Numbered from the stretch's first letter, positions 15,069 to 26,113 are shown. The stretch is DNA of 64,000 nt from Amoebidium appalachense (GCA_963693365.1 CAVNZM010000007.1:1364001-1428000), one strand, 5' to 3'. The notes: generated by a model not told the origin, from the sequence alone. Program-made: numbers and translations.

Positions 15069-16357
15069 TGTGTGTGTGTGAGGGGGAGGAGGGGCGGGAA
15101 GGGGGGAGGAGGAGGGGGGAGAGGAGGGTGGGGGGGAGGGGGGGGGGGGAGAAATAGGGGGGCGCTGTGTATATGGTCAGACGAGCCTGTGTATGTACGT
15201 GTATGTGCTCATGCCTGTATGCACAAGATTTCCGCGCTTATGCACATGTAGGCACAGGTGCACGAAGTGTCCACGTGCGCATGCGCATGTGAGGGTGATT
15301 ACATATGCGCATATGAAAGTGTGTGCTTTGGGCTACCAATATGCAACCCTTTACCCTTTCATATTTTCATACAGTTATCTGTCCTTGCAAAGCGCAAGGA
15401 AAGGGGGGCAGAATTTGGGAAGATGTACTAAAGGGCAAGCGTGTTTGTGTGTGTGTATGGGGTGGGGGGGAGCGTGGGGTAGAGGAGGGAGAGCCGGGGG
15501 GGGAGGGGGGGGGGAGGGCGGGGGGGGGGGGGGGGGGAGAAGGTGGGGGGAGGAGGAGGGAGGGAAGGGTAGAGATACGAACCCCCTCCCCCAAGAAAAG
15601 GGGAGGTTGATAAAGAGCAAGAGGAGGGAGGTAAGGGACTAATCGATATTGACACGAAGCTAAAACTGTGTGTTCTATGAACCAAGGGCAGCTGTGTAGT
15701 TCTGAGGCCATATGTGGATACTCGAGCTGAGCTGCCTGATGCAAACGAATCAAACTTTATCGCACATCAGTGTATGCCAGTCACTCCTATGACTGAATCA
15801 GCGAGATCAGACAGTCAGTAGCCGCAGCGCAATACACACGGGCCACAGGTCGAGGCATAACCCGTGGCCATAGGAAAAGTATAAGCACGCACACTGCGGC
15901 ATAATCGAAAACCAACTCGACCCAACACAACAGAACGCTTGCTTGTATTACCGGGGGAAAGACGGGGAGGGGGGAGGGGCATGAGAGGGGGGGGGGGGGG
16001 GGGGGGGGGAGGGAGGGAGGGGGGGGAGGGGAGGGCCGGGCCACGGGACCCCGGAGGAACAGAAGGAGGAAGAGGGGGGTGGGGGAGGGAGAGAGAGAGA
16101 GAGGGAAGAGGGGAAGAGAGGAGAGGAGGAGAGGAGAGGAGGAAGGGGGACGGGAGGCAGGAGGAGGCGGGAGGGGGGGGGGGGGGGGGGGAGGGGAGAG
16201 AGAGAGAATACGGGAAAGAATATGCACACACTCTCATAAAGGGTTCAAAAAGGTTGCATGTGGCAGCAAAATTCTGAAACACTGCACGGTTGTTGCTGCA
16301 AGCCAGGCACATGGCCGCGGTCCCACTCACTGAGGTGTTTAAAAGCTTAATGGGTTA

Positions 16358-19300
16358 AGGTTTAAACGGTCTGTTTTTTTATTTTTTATTTTTTTTATTT
16401 TTTATTTTATTTTATCACGTTTTGTTCCCGGAGGCCTTTTCAGGCCCTCTAGGGAAACTACCGTCTACCACACAGCACCGACAGTACACTAGTTAAGGTG
16501 CTATCTATGAGTTCAGCTAAGCTAAACCATCCTTCACAACCTAACTATAAGTACACACTTTGCCCAGGGCTACTACCCCAGCCACGCCGGCAGGAGGCTC
16601 CAGTCCTCCCCTCCATTCAAAAACCTAGCAATAAACGTTAACCGAGGGCTCTCATTTGTCGATCTACAGTATTGGGAAGTCCTAGGTGTTGTGTATAATA
16701 TTTACGGTGGGTATGGGTGGATGATGGGGTGTGGTGGTGGTGGTGGTGGGGGGTTGCTGCCTAACATTATGTGTTGGTGTACGTATGTTGTGGCGATGTT
16801 TTTGTGGACTAAAAGGTGGGTTTTACAGGGCACACCGGGTCTGTGGGTGTTCCGGCATTCAGAACAGGCCGGCCGGGTGTGTGTGGGGGGTGTATTTGTT
16901 GGTTTTTTGGGTTTTTGGAGAGCCATACTTTTCTTTCTACGGGTGGTGGGTATATGGTGGTGTTTTTGCATTTTAGGGTGGGTGGGGGGGAGTGTTGTGT
17001 TCCGTGGGTGCCAAATTTTTGCAAAGAAAAAGGATTGCAACTCTACTGTGATTTTTCCTAAGATGGCCCGGGTGGTGGTCTTGGTGGTGCCGGTGGCTGC
17101 AAGTAGTGGGCCCACCGATCGTGGGCAGAATCCCCGTTCGACCCACTTGGTGTCTTCGGGGTCAGGTGGGTCACCGTTGCCTCCTATCCAGTTTATCCAT
17201 GCACATTGGTCTACCACCGTGGCTGCCGTATGGTGGTGCTGTGCCGTGGGGGTGTTTGGATGACGAGTGTGCAGGACGTTGTGGATGCAGGCTGTGATGG
17301 CGGTGGTCAGGGTGGGGACTTCCCCGGCATGGGCCGGGCAGGCCCAGAGGTGGGTGGTGGTCTCAGGGTGCTGGCTGCACCGGGGGCATGTGGGCTGTGT
17401 AACGACGGTGGGGTGATCTCGGTGTAGCCGTGCCATGGTAGGCAGGGTGCCCATGGCCAGGGACAGGCTACGAGTGTTTCCTCTGACTGCCCCGATGGTT
17501 GCCTGTGTGGGCCCCTTGTTGAGCTTGAGGGGGTTCCGTTCGGCTGGGAGCAGTCTGGGGTCGGCTAGTATGGACATAGCCTTGGTCTTGCCGGCCATGT
17601 CGGTGAGGAAGTCCTTGTTCAACCGGTTCAGTGTACCGGGAATGTTGCCGGGGATACGGTGGCCTTGTAGTCGTAGGAAGTATTTCCCCCCCCCCCCGGG
17701 GCCGGAGGTAGGGGGGGGGGGAGGGGGAGGACTCTTCCTGCATTGGCTGCCTTGTCTGCCTCGTTATTCCGTTGACCGTACCGTTTGGTGTTGGATTGGT
17801 GCCCCTTCACCCACGATACCTGTACAGAGCCTGGTTGCCGGAGAGAGAGTTGGTCTCGTACGTGAGCCCATTCCACTATGTGGGGGAACTTTAGCTTGCG
17901 TCGAGGGGGTGTGGTGGGGTCTATATTTGCCGTCCATCGGTCGACTACTCCGAGGTTATCGAGCTTGATGTGGATGGGGGTGGTGGTGGGGGTGAGCAGG
18001 AGGGCTAGTAGTACCCTTGTGAGTTCGGCTTGGGTGGATGATAGGGCCGTATGGAGCCTGGTCTTGGCCGTCACTGGAGGTGCTTTCCGGTCCGGGGTGT
18101 CCAGTGCCGCCCCGGCTCCGGCCTGGGCTATCCTCCTGCCCGGGTGGATGAGGCTGCCGTCCGTATAAACGGTGATCGGTTGGTCTGGGGGGATCAGGGT
18201 GATTTGCTGCTGCCACTCGTCATAGGTGGCCTGGGGCACCAAGTCGGTGTAGGTGAGCCTACGGGGAGTGGGTGGGCTCGGCAGGTCAGCCGGGTGGGCC
18301 GTGCACTTGTGTCCTGGTGGTGACCCTACCGGTGGTGGCTGCTGGGGGGGGGTGGGCCGGGGAGGTCCCCCGGTAAGGGTGTGGCTTCCTCGTTGGCTTG
18401 CAGGTGGAGCATCTGGGGTGATGCCTGTTGGTGGGGGGGAAGATGCCGCCGGAAATGGTGTATCTTCCTCCACTGCTCGGCCGGATCGGAGCCATCCTTC
18501 AGTGCGATGACTTGGTAGATGTCGATACTGTCGGTGTTGATGAAGTCCTTGTGGTACTTCGGGACTACCATGTGGGTGGTGATTCGGGTCTTGAAGGCCA
18601 CGTAGGGGTCTGCCCGTATCACCTCCACAGCACGGGTCCACCCCACACACTGCTTGTTGTGGGTGTGATTATCGGCTGGGGGCTCAGGGGGCTCGTATTT
18701 GCTGTTGGTGCTGTCGGTGTTAGAGTCCTCTGAGTCGTCGGAGTCGTCGCTGGGCCCCGTCGACTCCGATTCTGGCTCCGTGTCTAACCCTTCCCCCTCT
18801 CCGTCTGCGTACCCGGGGTTGGGGGAGAGGGTGGCCGGGGTGTAGGCTAGGTTCCATGGGGAGTGGCCGTATTTGCAGTCACCAGGGCAAAAGCGGAAAT
18901 GGGCTGTTCCATGTGGGTCGTTCCACGTGGGTCGGTGCCATCTCAGCCCCTCCTCCTCTGTGTTGTCCCGTAGATGGGCTATTTTGACCCAAGCCTCCCC
19001 GTTGTGGGTGGTGTGGGCCACCACCTGGCTGAGTTCGTATTGCCCGTTCTTGACTATTTCCACCACGAATGCACCGACGGGGTGGTTTGGCACGAGGTCA
19101 ATGGTGTGGTGGGTGTGTGGTCTGGGTGCTGGCCGTAGTTTGTCTGCGATGGGGATGGCCCCCTTGATGATGGACCTGTACCACTGTGTAGCTCCCGGGT
19201 GTAGTAGGTCTGGGGGGTGGGGCAGTTCGGGGAACGCCCGGAACACCCCCGGCCGTACCATGGTGTCCTCCACCGTGTAGAGTTGACGGGGGTGTGTGTG

Positions 19301-20315
19301 GGGGCCGATGTGGGCCGCAAAGGTGTGGTCCGGGAAAACGGTGTTGATAGGGGTGCTGGTTGTTGTTGCTGCTTCCCCTCCTTCTCCTTGGGGGGAGGGG
19401 GGGGGGTGGGGTGGGGGTGCTTGTGTTTTTTGGGGAGGGGTTTCCCCAATACTCAGGTGCCGCTCGTGAAGGATCCCCGTGATATGGGCCCAATAGTTGT
19501 GGAGCTGCTTTCCCCCTAGCCTGTAAAGTTTGGCTGGGGGTGCTTGCAGGGGTGGGTAGGGTAGGCCTGTCACGTGTTGCTGCTGCCAGGCTCGGTACCG
19601 GACCACGTCCCCTGCTGGTCCTGGTGTTTCCAGCAGGGCACACAGCTCCGTAACCATGGTGCTGGCTGCTGATTCGACGATGCTGGCCAGTCCCCCTAGA
19701 GTGGGATGGTGTAGCAGCCCGGACGGGGTGCTCCGGTGGAAACCACACTTCCGACGGAGTAGGTCTCTCCACTTGCTGTCGATTGCCTGCATGGTGGTGT
19801 TGCTGATGACTGACCCTTTGAGGAGGAAGAGGATGGCCGGGGCCACCACACTGTTGGCTACGTAGATCACTTGGCTGGCTGCCAGCATTTTACGGGCTAG
19901 TATGGTGGTGGCCCGTAATGTCAGCTGCATGGCCTTCCCATCGTTGGGCCGGGTGTGTCGTTGGAGGGTGATGTTGACCCCTAGCACTCTGATGTTTGCA
20001 TCGGGGAGCTCGATCTGAATGGGTAGGGGTGGTGCTCCCGGGGATTTGCGGTACTGCATGGGGGCCACTGTTGCCCGTGTTGGGGTACCACGGGCGAGGA
20101 CTGAAAACTTGTCTGGGTGTGGTTCCAAGTCATGGTAATAAAAAAAGGGGGCAGATAAATCGAGAGTTTGCTGGATGCTCTCCTTGTTGGGGCCAAACCA
20201 TGTTGTGTCGTCGGCGAAAGCTACAGACGTCACACACGGGGGTGTTTGTGCCGGTGTGTGGTGCTGTGTCTGTGGGGGTAGGTGGAAAGTGTACCCCTTA
20301 GGTTTAAACGGTCTG
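16358..20315 (-). mobile_element. 5'-truncated non-LTR retrotransposon (LINE) with RNase H
   Basis: The inserted DNA 16374-20299 is bounded by perfect 16-bp direct repeats AGGTTTAAACGGTCTG (16358-16373 and 20300-20315). Read on the minus strand it begins just before the RT motif C, continues through thumb, RNase H and zinc-knuckle regions, and ends in a 3' UTR carrying GGTAGACGGTAG, a hairpin GGCCT-GAAA-AGGCC (16433-16446), CCGGGAACAAAACGTGATAAAA and a tail of TAAAA/TAAAAAA units. The absence of RT motifs before the FADD box, plus the target duplication, shows a classic incomplete reverse transcription, so this copy cannot move alone. It landed about 230 bp downstream of the stop codon of the 648-aa surface-protein gene. 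Confidence 0.93.
16702..20299 (-). pseudogene. LINE ORF2 remnant: RT C-terminal part, RNase H, CCHC zinc knuckle
   Basis: Three overlapping frames make one protein. About 20299-18340 starts with SVAFADDTTWFG (RT motif C, FADD) and continues through a thumb-like region and a Pro-rich linker with an acidic Ser/Asp stretch. Residues read from 18650-17717 contain RNase H with its acidic residues in order: VYTDGSL, STQAELT, IKLDNLGVV and GHQSNTKRYGQRNNEADKAA. The third frame (about 17690-16702) has a knuckle CPRCSQHPETTTHLWACP (C-x2-C-x8-H-x3-C), usual after RNase H in LINE proteins, and a second Cys cluster CSECRNTHRPGVPC. The frame breaks coincide with homopolymers at 18341-18350 and 17689-17717, so they may be slippage or sequencing artefacts. 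The endonuclease and the RT motifs upstream of C are missing. Confidence 0.88.
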
Positions 20316-20546
20316 CATAGCCTTTTCTTTTTTTGTTATACTTAAACAATTTGAAATGCCTTTTTATTTGAAAATACGAAATCGTTGGTGCTCAGCCAAT
20401 CCTATTAGACCGTCGGACTCAGTTATAGATATGCAGAGTGTATATTGATGATCAATATTAACTTAATACTTGAGCCACCTCTGTCTTATTACACGATTTG
20501 AATCATGAACCATTCATATAAAATAAATTTGCGCATTATTCTGGAT
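20316..20546. other. 3' flank of the 648-aa surface-protein gene
   Basis: AT-rich, non-repetitive DNA between the LINE target duplication and the stop codon; presumed 3' UTR. A TTTATT (minus-strand AATAAA) lies near 20364. Confidence 0.4.
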
Positions 20547-22681
20547 TTAGCTAAACACCCAGCGGCCAGCCGCCAAGGAGAACCCAAATGCAAGTACAAA
20601 GCTTGATATAACGGGTGCCATAGCCAACCCTTTTGCCTGTGCACTAACACCACTGCCAACGACACCGAATGTCGAAACTGTGCCGTTTGCACTATCATTT
20701 GTGGCTGAACGGGATGAAATCACGTGATTTTCTGTTTCGATGGTGACAATGGCATCACGGCGACGTGATGGAACAGTATAAGAAACACGGAATGTAAGTC
20801 TAAAGTTAAGCTTGACTACACCACCAGCGCCTGGTCTCTGTGCCGGGGACGACAGAATATCGTCGTTTATATTTTGTCTTATCCAGAAGGCCTTGTAGTC
20901 GCTTGATGTTTCCCCAACAACAGAAGATGACTGCATGCCGAGCCAGGTTTCACCCGTTTCATACCCTTGCTGGAACACATCAACAGGATCGGGGACAAAT
21001 GCAGGGTCCTCGTTCAACGGCCGTGGTTTGAACCCAGCACCAGTCTTCACAGACACAAACCCTGAGTCGTCAAAGGTGCCACCAGCGGTGCCCGTGACTT
21101 TCTTTTCGATGTCGAGAAGGTCTATGGCGGCCAGCGTGGGCCCCAGGGAGTGGAGGTCGAGGCGGAAGTAAGTAGGGTGTTGGTACTCCCAGGCAGTCTG
21201 ATGAGTCGTTGTTGTTTTCCGGTCATTCAGAAGATTGCCACGAGGGGCGATAAAACGAAGTACTTCGACGGCGTTATTCAGCTTGTAGTTGTTGGCGTCC
21301 TTCGTGCAGAAGTTATCCGAGTTGATGGTGATGGAGATGGTGGAAGTTGAGTCTTCGGTTTGTAGGGGACAGTCGGTTGGGTCGACCAAGTCAGTTGTAC
21401 ACCCGATGAAGATTTCCTGCACGTGGAACAACATTATGTAAGCACAATGAGCCTAGCTGCGCTGTTACAGTAAGAAGAAAGCTCCATTGAAGTAAAAATG
21501 TCTGTCTTTCCAAGTTTATGAAAGGAGTTTGTACAACATGTCAGCTGATAATAACAAAAAATAATACTGTAACAGAACATGCCATATATGCTTCAAAGCA
21601 TTACCTCAATCGTATATGTTCCGTCCAGCTCACACACACGGCTGGCGTCCAAAGGATCGGTGTAGTCATGGTCAAATTTCAGCGTCAAAGTCTGAACACA
21701 TGTTTTTGCCGAGCCAGCATAGTCTGCTCCATTGCATCCTGTGGCGACGGTGTAGGCTCCAGAGGTGGTACTCGGGGACACAACAGTAGCTAACCCAGTG
21801 GCTATCTTGGAACCAACGCTGCTGGTCAACACGGTCTTGACCTTCTTGACCTCGTAAGGGTAGTGAGTGGCATACTTGAGGTTGAGAAGGGTGAAGCGCT
21901 GGTTGGCCTGTGTTAGAGCTTGACCGACTACTGCTGAGGTGAGCTGGAAGATGGAATATACACTCATCTGCGTTGCGTCCGTTATTGTCGTGTCGAACTG
22001 GGCCAGAAGTTTAAAGTTGAGGGGCACAACGCTGTCCACAACGCGCGTTTCTGTCACAGGGTCACTTACATCCCCAAAGGTGACGAGCTCGCTGTATTGC
22101 ACCCGAAGTTCGCCGGCGTAGTTTTGGTAATACTTCCCTTCAAAAAGTTCTGGAGGGTTTGCGGTGACAAATCCGCATCCCCCATTAGCAGAGCTCTTGG
22201 CTAAGATGTCATACTTGACGGCAATCGTGACTTTGTCCGTGCAGGTTCCTGCTGCAGCATCTGTTGATGTTGTTGAAGATTCAAGAACAGAGAACATGGT
22301 TGAGGGGCAATCTTTCAGGGCAAAGGAGAGCCATTTGCGTGTCTTCGTGGTATCGGCCGTCATGGCAAATATGACGTCGTATTCACCATTCTGCTCCACC
22401 CCTTGAACGCTGCCGCTGGGAACTTGAAGATTGGCAGTCACGGTGACAGCAGGCTGTGTGTCGGCGGAAATAGCCGCAAGACAGGTGCCCACGGCGCAAG
22501 AGTGGTCGCTAACTTGGTAGTAGTAGCCAGAGTCGCATACGCACACATCCGTGTTGGTGTTGTAGGTAAGCACGTTGCCAGGTGTTACGACGGAGTTGGT
22601 ATCTTGGCACCGAGGAGGGTCGGCGAAAACAACAGGCGCCAGCCCTAGAAGGGTTGCGGCCAGGAAAAAGGCACCGAGCAT
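20547..22681 (-). CDS. Secreted, probably GPI-anchored surface glycoprotein (648 aa), paralogue of the 594-aa protein
   Basis: Two exons: 22681-21605 (ATG at 22681) and 21416-20547. The 187-189-nt intron has donor GTAATG and acceptor CACGTGCAG, phase 0, joining GTYTIE to EIFIGC at exactly the place where the intronless paralogue reads GTYTLEQVTVTC. Residues 1-20 (MLGAFFLAATLLGLAPVVFA) are a signal peptide. Cys-rich N-terminus (PPRCQDT, DVCVCDSGYYY, GTCLAA), then a beta-rich region with conserved VPLNFKLLAQF, CPLQTEDS, NSDNFC and WEYQHPTYFRLDL. A tribasic site RRR (about 577-579) before DAIVTIETEN parallels the RRRR of the paralogue. The C-terminus ends in a hydrophobic segment (APVISSFVLAFGFSLAAG) with only a few residues after it, suggesting a GPI signal or a C-terminal membrane anchor. 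A TATA-like box lies about 107 bp upstream. Role unknown; cell-surface coat is the likely location. Confidence 0.85.
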
Positions 22682-22787
22682 TCTCTCAGATGGACAACAA
22701 CAGAGTGGAAGGATTTATGGTCTGTTAGGCGATGTGTGTTTTAGACTCTGCTGCGCCCGTCTGACGACAAAGTGACCAGAAACGCGG

Positions 22788-22794
22788 TTTTATA
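22788..22794 (-). promoter_or_regulatory. TATA-box candidate of the 648-aa surface-protein gene
   Basis: TATAAAA on the minus strand in the context GGGTATAAAACC, about 107 bp upstream of the ATG at 22681. CCAAT-type motifs follow further upstream (22856-22866 and near 22977). Confidence 0.5.
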
Positions 22795-22799
22795 CCCTT

Positions 22800-24338
22800 G
22801 GAGGCTGCGAAAATGGGTGTAAATAAATAGACTAAAATATTTGCATGACATTATTCCAATCCAATAGCTTAGTCACGTGAATTCAAGATTCATCCACTCA
22901 TGTTCACGTATTACAGACCAAATGTAGCTTCTGAGTGTCTTTCTCGACTTCCATTTGCCATGTTGTGAACCCTTTATGATTGGTTGCCTTTTTCGCATCT
23001 TCAATTGGCCCGGAACGCACCTTTGGAGAAAGTAACGACATCGCGGCCTTCGCTCTTTCGGTTGCCGACCAACTTGCTTTGGAGCAAACGATGCAATAGA
23101 ATTCGAAAGCGGCGGAAGGGCGTATTGCGTCATGAAATACACGCCATAATGTACCGTGGGTAAATATGAACACGTGTAAATTCACATGCTCGAGCTTTCC
23201 ACACGGATCCAGGTCCAACTCAAGCAAAATTTGGCGAATGGCCGGTCTCAATATTAAAGGGGTTTGTGCACTTTGTATTGCTGCGGACATCGTCAGGGGC
23301 CCAGCCTCACTTGACGGCCTACTGCGTTTTCCAGCGCAGCCAATCAAATGCAGCTAGTGACTTATGTACACTGTATGCAATAAAAACAACCCTAGTATAG
23401 ATTATGGATAAGCAGAAGCTAGCATTGGTAGCTCCGAGAGAAAGTAAAGACACCGTATCACAATATATCATACTGTGCAGCATTCAAGTTAATAAGGTGA
23501 TCGATCTAACACGGTCATTTTATATTAACGGATATACTGGGGGAGAGAAGTAGAAAAGAGAATAAAGCCGCCCATAACCTCCGGTTGTACCACATTAGCT
23601 AACAGGTCACACTTATTGATAGATATATGCATCCGCGAGTAAACCGCCCCCCACACATATTACACATACGAGCAGGAGACACCAAAAACCGATTACAACG
23701 CCAAGACATAATCATCTTTGCATATTTATACGACACAACATTATGAATAAACGAATCTGAGAGAAAACTACCTTCTCACACGTAGCAGAGTCTGCACTAA
23801 CACAAGTAGAGTGTATAGCAGTTGCACACACACACACGGAGGTGATCAGTCTCTATATGGGTGCAATATACTACCTACTAAGTGTGTACTTAATCGGGCT
23901 GCATGCACTATCACCTAAGTATCACACAAGTGTCCACACAGTGCTCGGAGAGTCTGTTGCAACTGAATTATTGTTATAACTCCCAATTTTATTATGTTAC
24001 ATGTGCGGGTTTATATACTCCGCCGTGATCCAGTCACCATCCATCCAGGATGGCATCCGGGATGACTACGTAATCCCTAGATCTGGATGGTGCGTTCCTA
24101 ATTATCATATGGCAGTTAGATATCACAATTCATCCTAGGAATCACACGATCGATCACCCAGCCATCACACGAAAACACGCGTACACCACTGCAGGATGGG
24201 TAACGGGAGACTAACTGCCAAACCACATCTGGGGTAAAGTGTGCCCCCAGTTCAGCCCCAAACTCAGCCGGCCCCGCTGGCCACGCCGTGTGTGGGGGTG
24301 GTGGTGTGTCGGTGGGTGGAACAAAAACAGGAGGGGGC
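22800..24338. other. Intergenic DNA; no supported gene
   Basis: Non-repetitive. Carries CCAAT/ATTGG motifs near 22858 and 22977. A 147-codon minus frame (23347-22904) overlaps the promoter side and has no recognisable domain. 24241-24338, on the minus strand, reads as an open Pro-rich frame that may belong to the LINE relic interrupted by the SINE. Confidence 0.45.
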
Positions 24339-24934
24339 GCCTGCCCCAGAACGGGTTGGTGCAATGGTAAGATCTCTGCGTGTCAAGCTCAAAGTCGCAG
24401 GATCGATCCTGGTTACTTCCGATTTTTCTGCCTCGACGGTCCACCGGTCTGGCCGCCCCCTAGAAGCCATCACCCCAGACCACGTCAAGCAGCACCACCA
24501 ATTTGTTATCATCCGGCCGCAAGACATGACGTCATGAACAGCACCGGCCCTCTGACGTCGACGGCGCGCCGCTTGGGCATCCCAGCCCAACGTTCAAGTG
24601 GGAGACCAATCCGAGTCACCGGCCACGGTTCGGGTCAGCGTCCTGGGCATGGGGTCTTCCCCTTTCAAGTCTTTATGTTTGTGTGTGTCCCGGGTCGCTC
24701 CCGGCTGGTGTTGTTAAAGTGAGCTGTGCTCACTTCCCCACTAGCGTTGCTGCGGCTAGAACCGTGGGATAAGGCGTAACTAAAAATAGTGCCAGTTGGG
24801 GTCAAATAGGATCCTGACTTATGAGTGTGCTATACAGTACGATCTGTGTCTAGGCGGAAGACGGTAAGCTCTTCTGAGGCAGTGCCTCGCCGGGAGTGAA
24901 ACGGGATAAAATAAAAAAAAAAGCCTGCCCCAGA
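24339..24934 (+). mobile_element. Full-length tRNA-derived SINE with 12-bp target duplication
   Basis: The element spans 24351-24922 (572 bp) between perfect direct repeats GCCTGCCCCAGA (24339-24350 and 24923-24934). Its first 65 bp look like a tRNA: A-box-like TTGGTGCAATGGTAAGA (about 24355-24371), an anticodon-arm-like CTGCGTGTCAAGC, and B-box-like AGGATCGATCCTGG (24399-24412), as expected for an internal RNA polymerase III promoter. A roughly 500-bp body follows; it contains CCCGGGTCGCTCCCGGCTGG (about 24688), shared with the element ending at 27337. The 3' end has GACGGTAAGC, hairpin GAGGC-AGT-GCCTC (24876-24888), CCGGGAGTGAAACGGGATAAAATAAAA and an A tail meeting the duplication. The 3' end matches that of the LINE at 16374. 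No long open frame. Confidence 0.9.
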
Positions 24935-25110
24935 TCCGTGGCCGTACAGGTCGGGTTACGTTTAAACAGGGTGATGTAAAAGGAATCGGTTGCAGCCATT
25001 CGAATCGAATGATTGCCGCGATCAATCTTCCGAATATTACCCAATAGCATGTGATACGGTAGAGGCTTATGTAAGGCAGCCTCCGCTCGAGGGCCCCGAG
25101 TGTGTGTAGT

Positions 25111-25730
25111 TCATGCTTGTGGGTAAACTTGGGCACCTAAACCGGCATATTCACCGACGTCCCACAAGGTTTCGCGTACTGTGGACCATACTCTATCGAT
25201 GAAGGTCTGGTCGCTTCGTAGCGGGGCTTGGCGTCCATCACGCACAAGCGACAATAGACTCGGTTGCACCGTCTGGAAAAAGAAGTGAGTGTCTGCTTGG
25301 CCGCGCTCACTTCTAAGTTCGCGTACGTTAAGTCTGTAAGTGTGTTGTGGTGACAGCGTAGAAAGGCTAAGTGTAGTGAAAAAAACTATAGGTAGGTGGT
25401 CTGACGGTGGTGGGTGTAGGTTGTCGTGTATGTGTAAAGTGCAAGGACCAGAGGCTGCCCTCGGAGTCCAGTCCGTGCGGTGTTCTTGTACTACAGCTGG
25501 AAGAGTAAGGCGTAACGCTGTAACAAAAGTGTGAAAAGTTGGTGTGCGTGGGTGGTTGGGTTTAAGTAGGGCCTGTGGGTGGCCGTGTATGGGGCGGAGT
25601 GTGGTAACTAACGGACTATTAAATCTCCTAACACTAGTGTGGGGATTGTAGGGCAATGGTGTTAAGTTCGTGTTTTTAAGTGCTAGCAGTGGAAGGCTAC
25701 TAGTAGGTGGAAAATAAACAAACGTGCATA
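25111..25730 (-). pseudogene. LINE endonuclease-domain relic
   Basis: An open minus-strand frame of about 200 codons ends at 25111 and contains NLHPPPSDHLPIVFFTTL, the S-D-H-L-P-I box that closes the apurinic/apyrimidinic-like (EEP) endonuclease domain of LINE ORF2 proteins. Upstream, TFHTFVTALRLTLP and VVQEHRTDWTPR fit the preceding part of the domain, but the N-terminal catalytic motifs are not present. A likely frameshift near 25136 lets the frame continue (FTHKHELHTLGALERRLPY) toward the SINE at 24934, which appears to have inserted into the relic. Whether it belongs to the same family as the LINE at 16374-20299 cannot be judged, since the two do not overlap. Confidence 0.6.
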
Positions 25731-26018
25731 TATATGGCCACGTTTTTATGTCGCGTTTTACCTCTTTCCCTACGGGTATCTGCTACACTAGCTGGCAATG
25801 TGAACACTTTAGACTTTTTGTTGAATTCTGTTGGTCGTCACATTGAGTATTTATATGATTTTCACACAGTGTTCAGGTATCTCAGTATGCACTTGTTACT
25901 GGATAACTCGTGAAGTTTTTATTGTCTTCTCAGTATGCCGTGCATACTTGCATATCTTTCCGTCGAATAAATCCAGTCAAAAGAAAAAACGTGTCCATGT
26001 AATGCGAGAACTTTCTGG

Positions 26019-26113
26019 GGTCGTGCCCCGGCGAACCCGATGGGGGGCGACCCCAGGCGATCCCCGGGCCGGGCGCAGCGAGGCCCGGGAGCGAGCCTCG
26101 CCGCCCCTCCATG
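26019..26113. other. GC-rich island with a perfect 8-bp hairpin
   Basis: About 95 bp of almost pure G/C in AT-richer DNA. CCCGGGCC (26063-26070) and GGCCCGGG (26082-26089) form a perfect stem around an 11-nt loop; GGGTCG..CGACCC adds a second inverted pair just upstream. No family recognised. Confidence 0.5.

Larger units (their letters stand above)
11704..16357. other. Gene-free stretch with repeats and a local duplication
   Basis: Contains CA/CG repeats (11837-12060, 12095-12112, 12160-12241), a G run (12419-12470), C tracts (12640-12720, 12890-12920), G-rich DNA (13320-14270), C-rich DNA (14550-14656), TG repeats (15031-15080) and G runs to 16192. I found no exon with acceptable splice sites; long frames here are repeat translations. 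Confidence 0.55.

Noticed and set aside
22904-23347. 147-codon minus-strand frame upstream of the 648-aa gene
   Set aside because: No recognisable domain and it overlaps CCAAT motifs of the promoter region; could be real but evidence is too thin.
24351-24425. Functional tRNA gene
   Set aside because: The anticodon stem does not pair well, no acceptor stem is seen, and the segment is fused to a SINE body bounded by target duplications.
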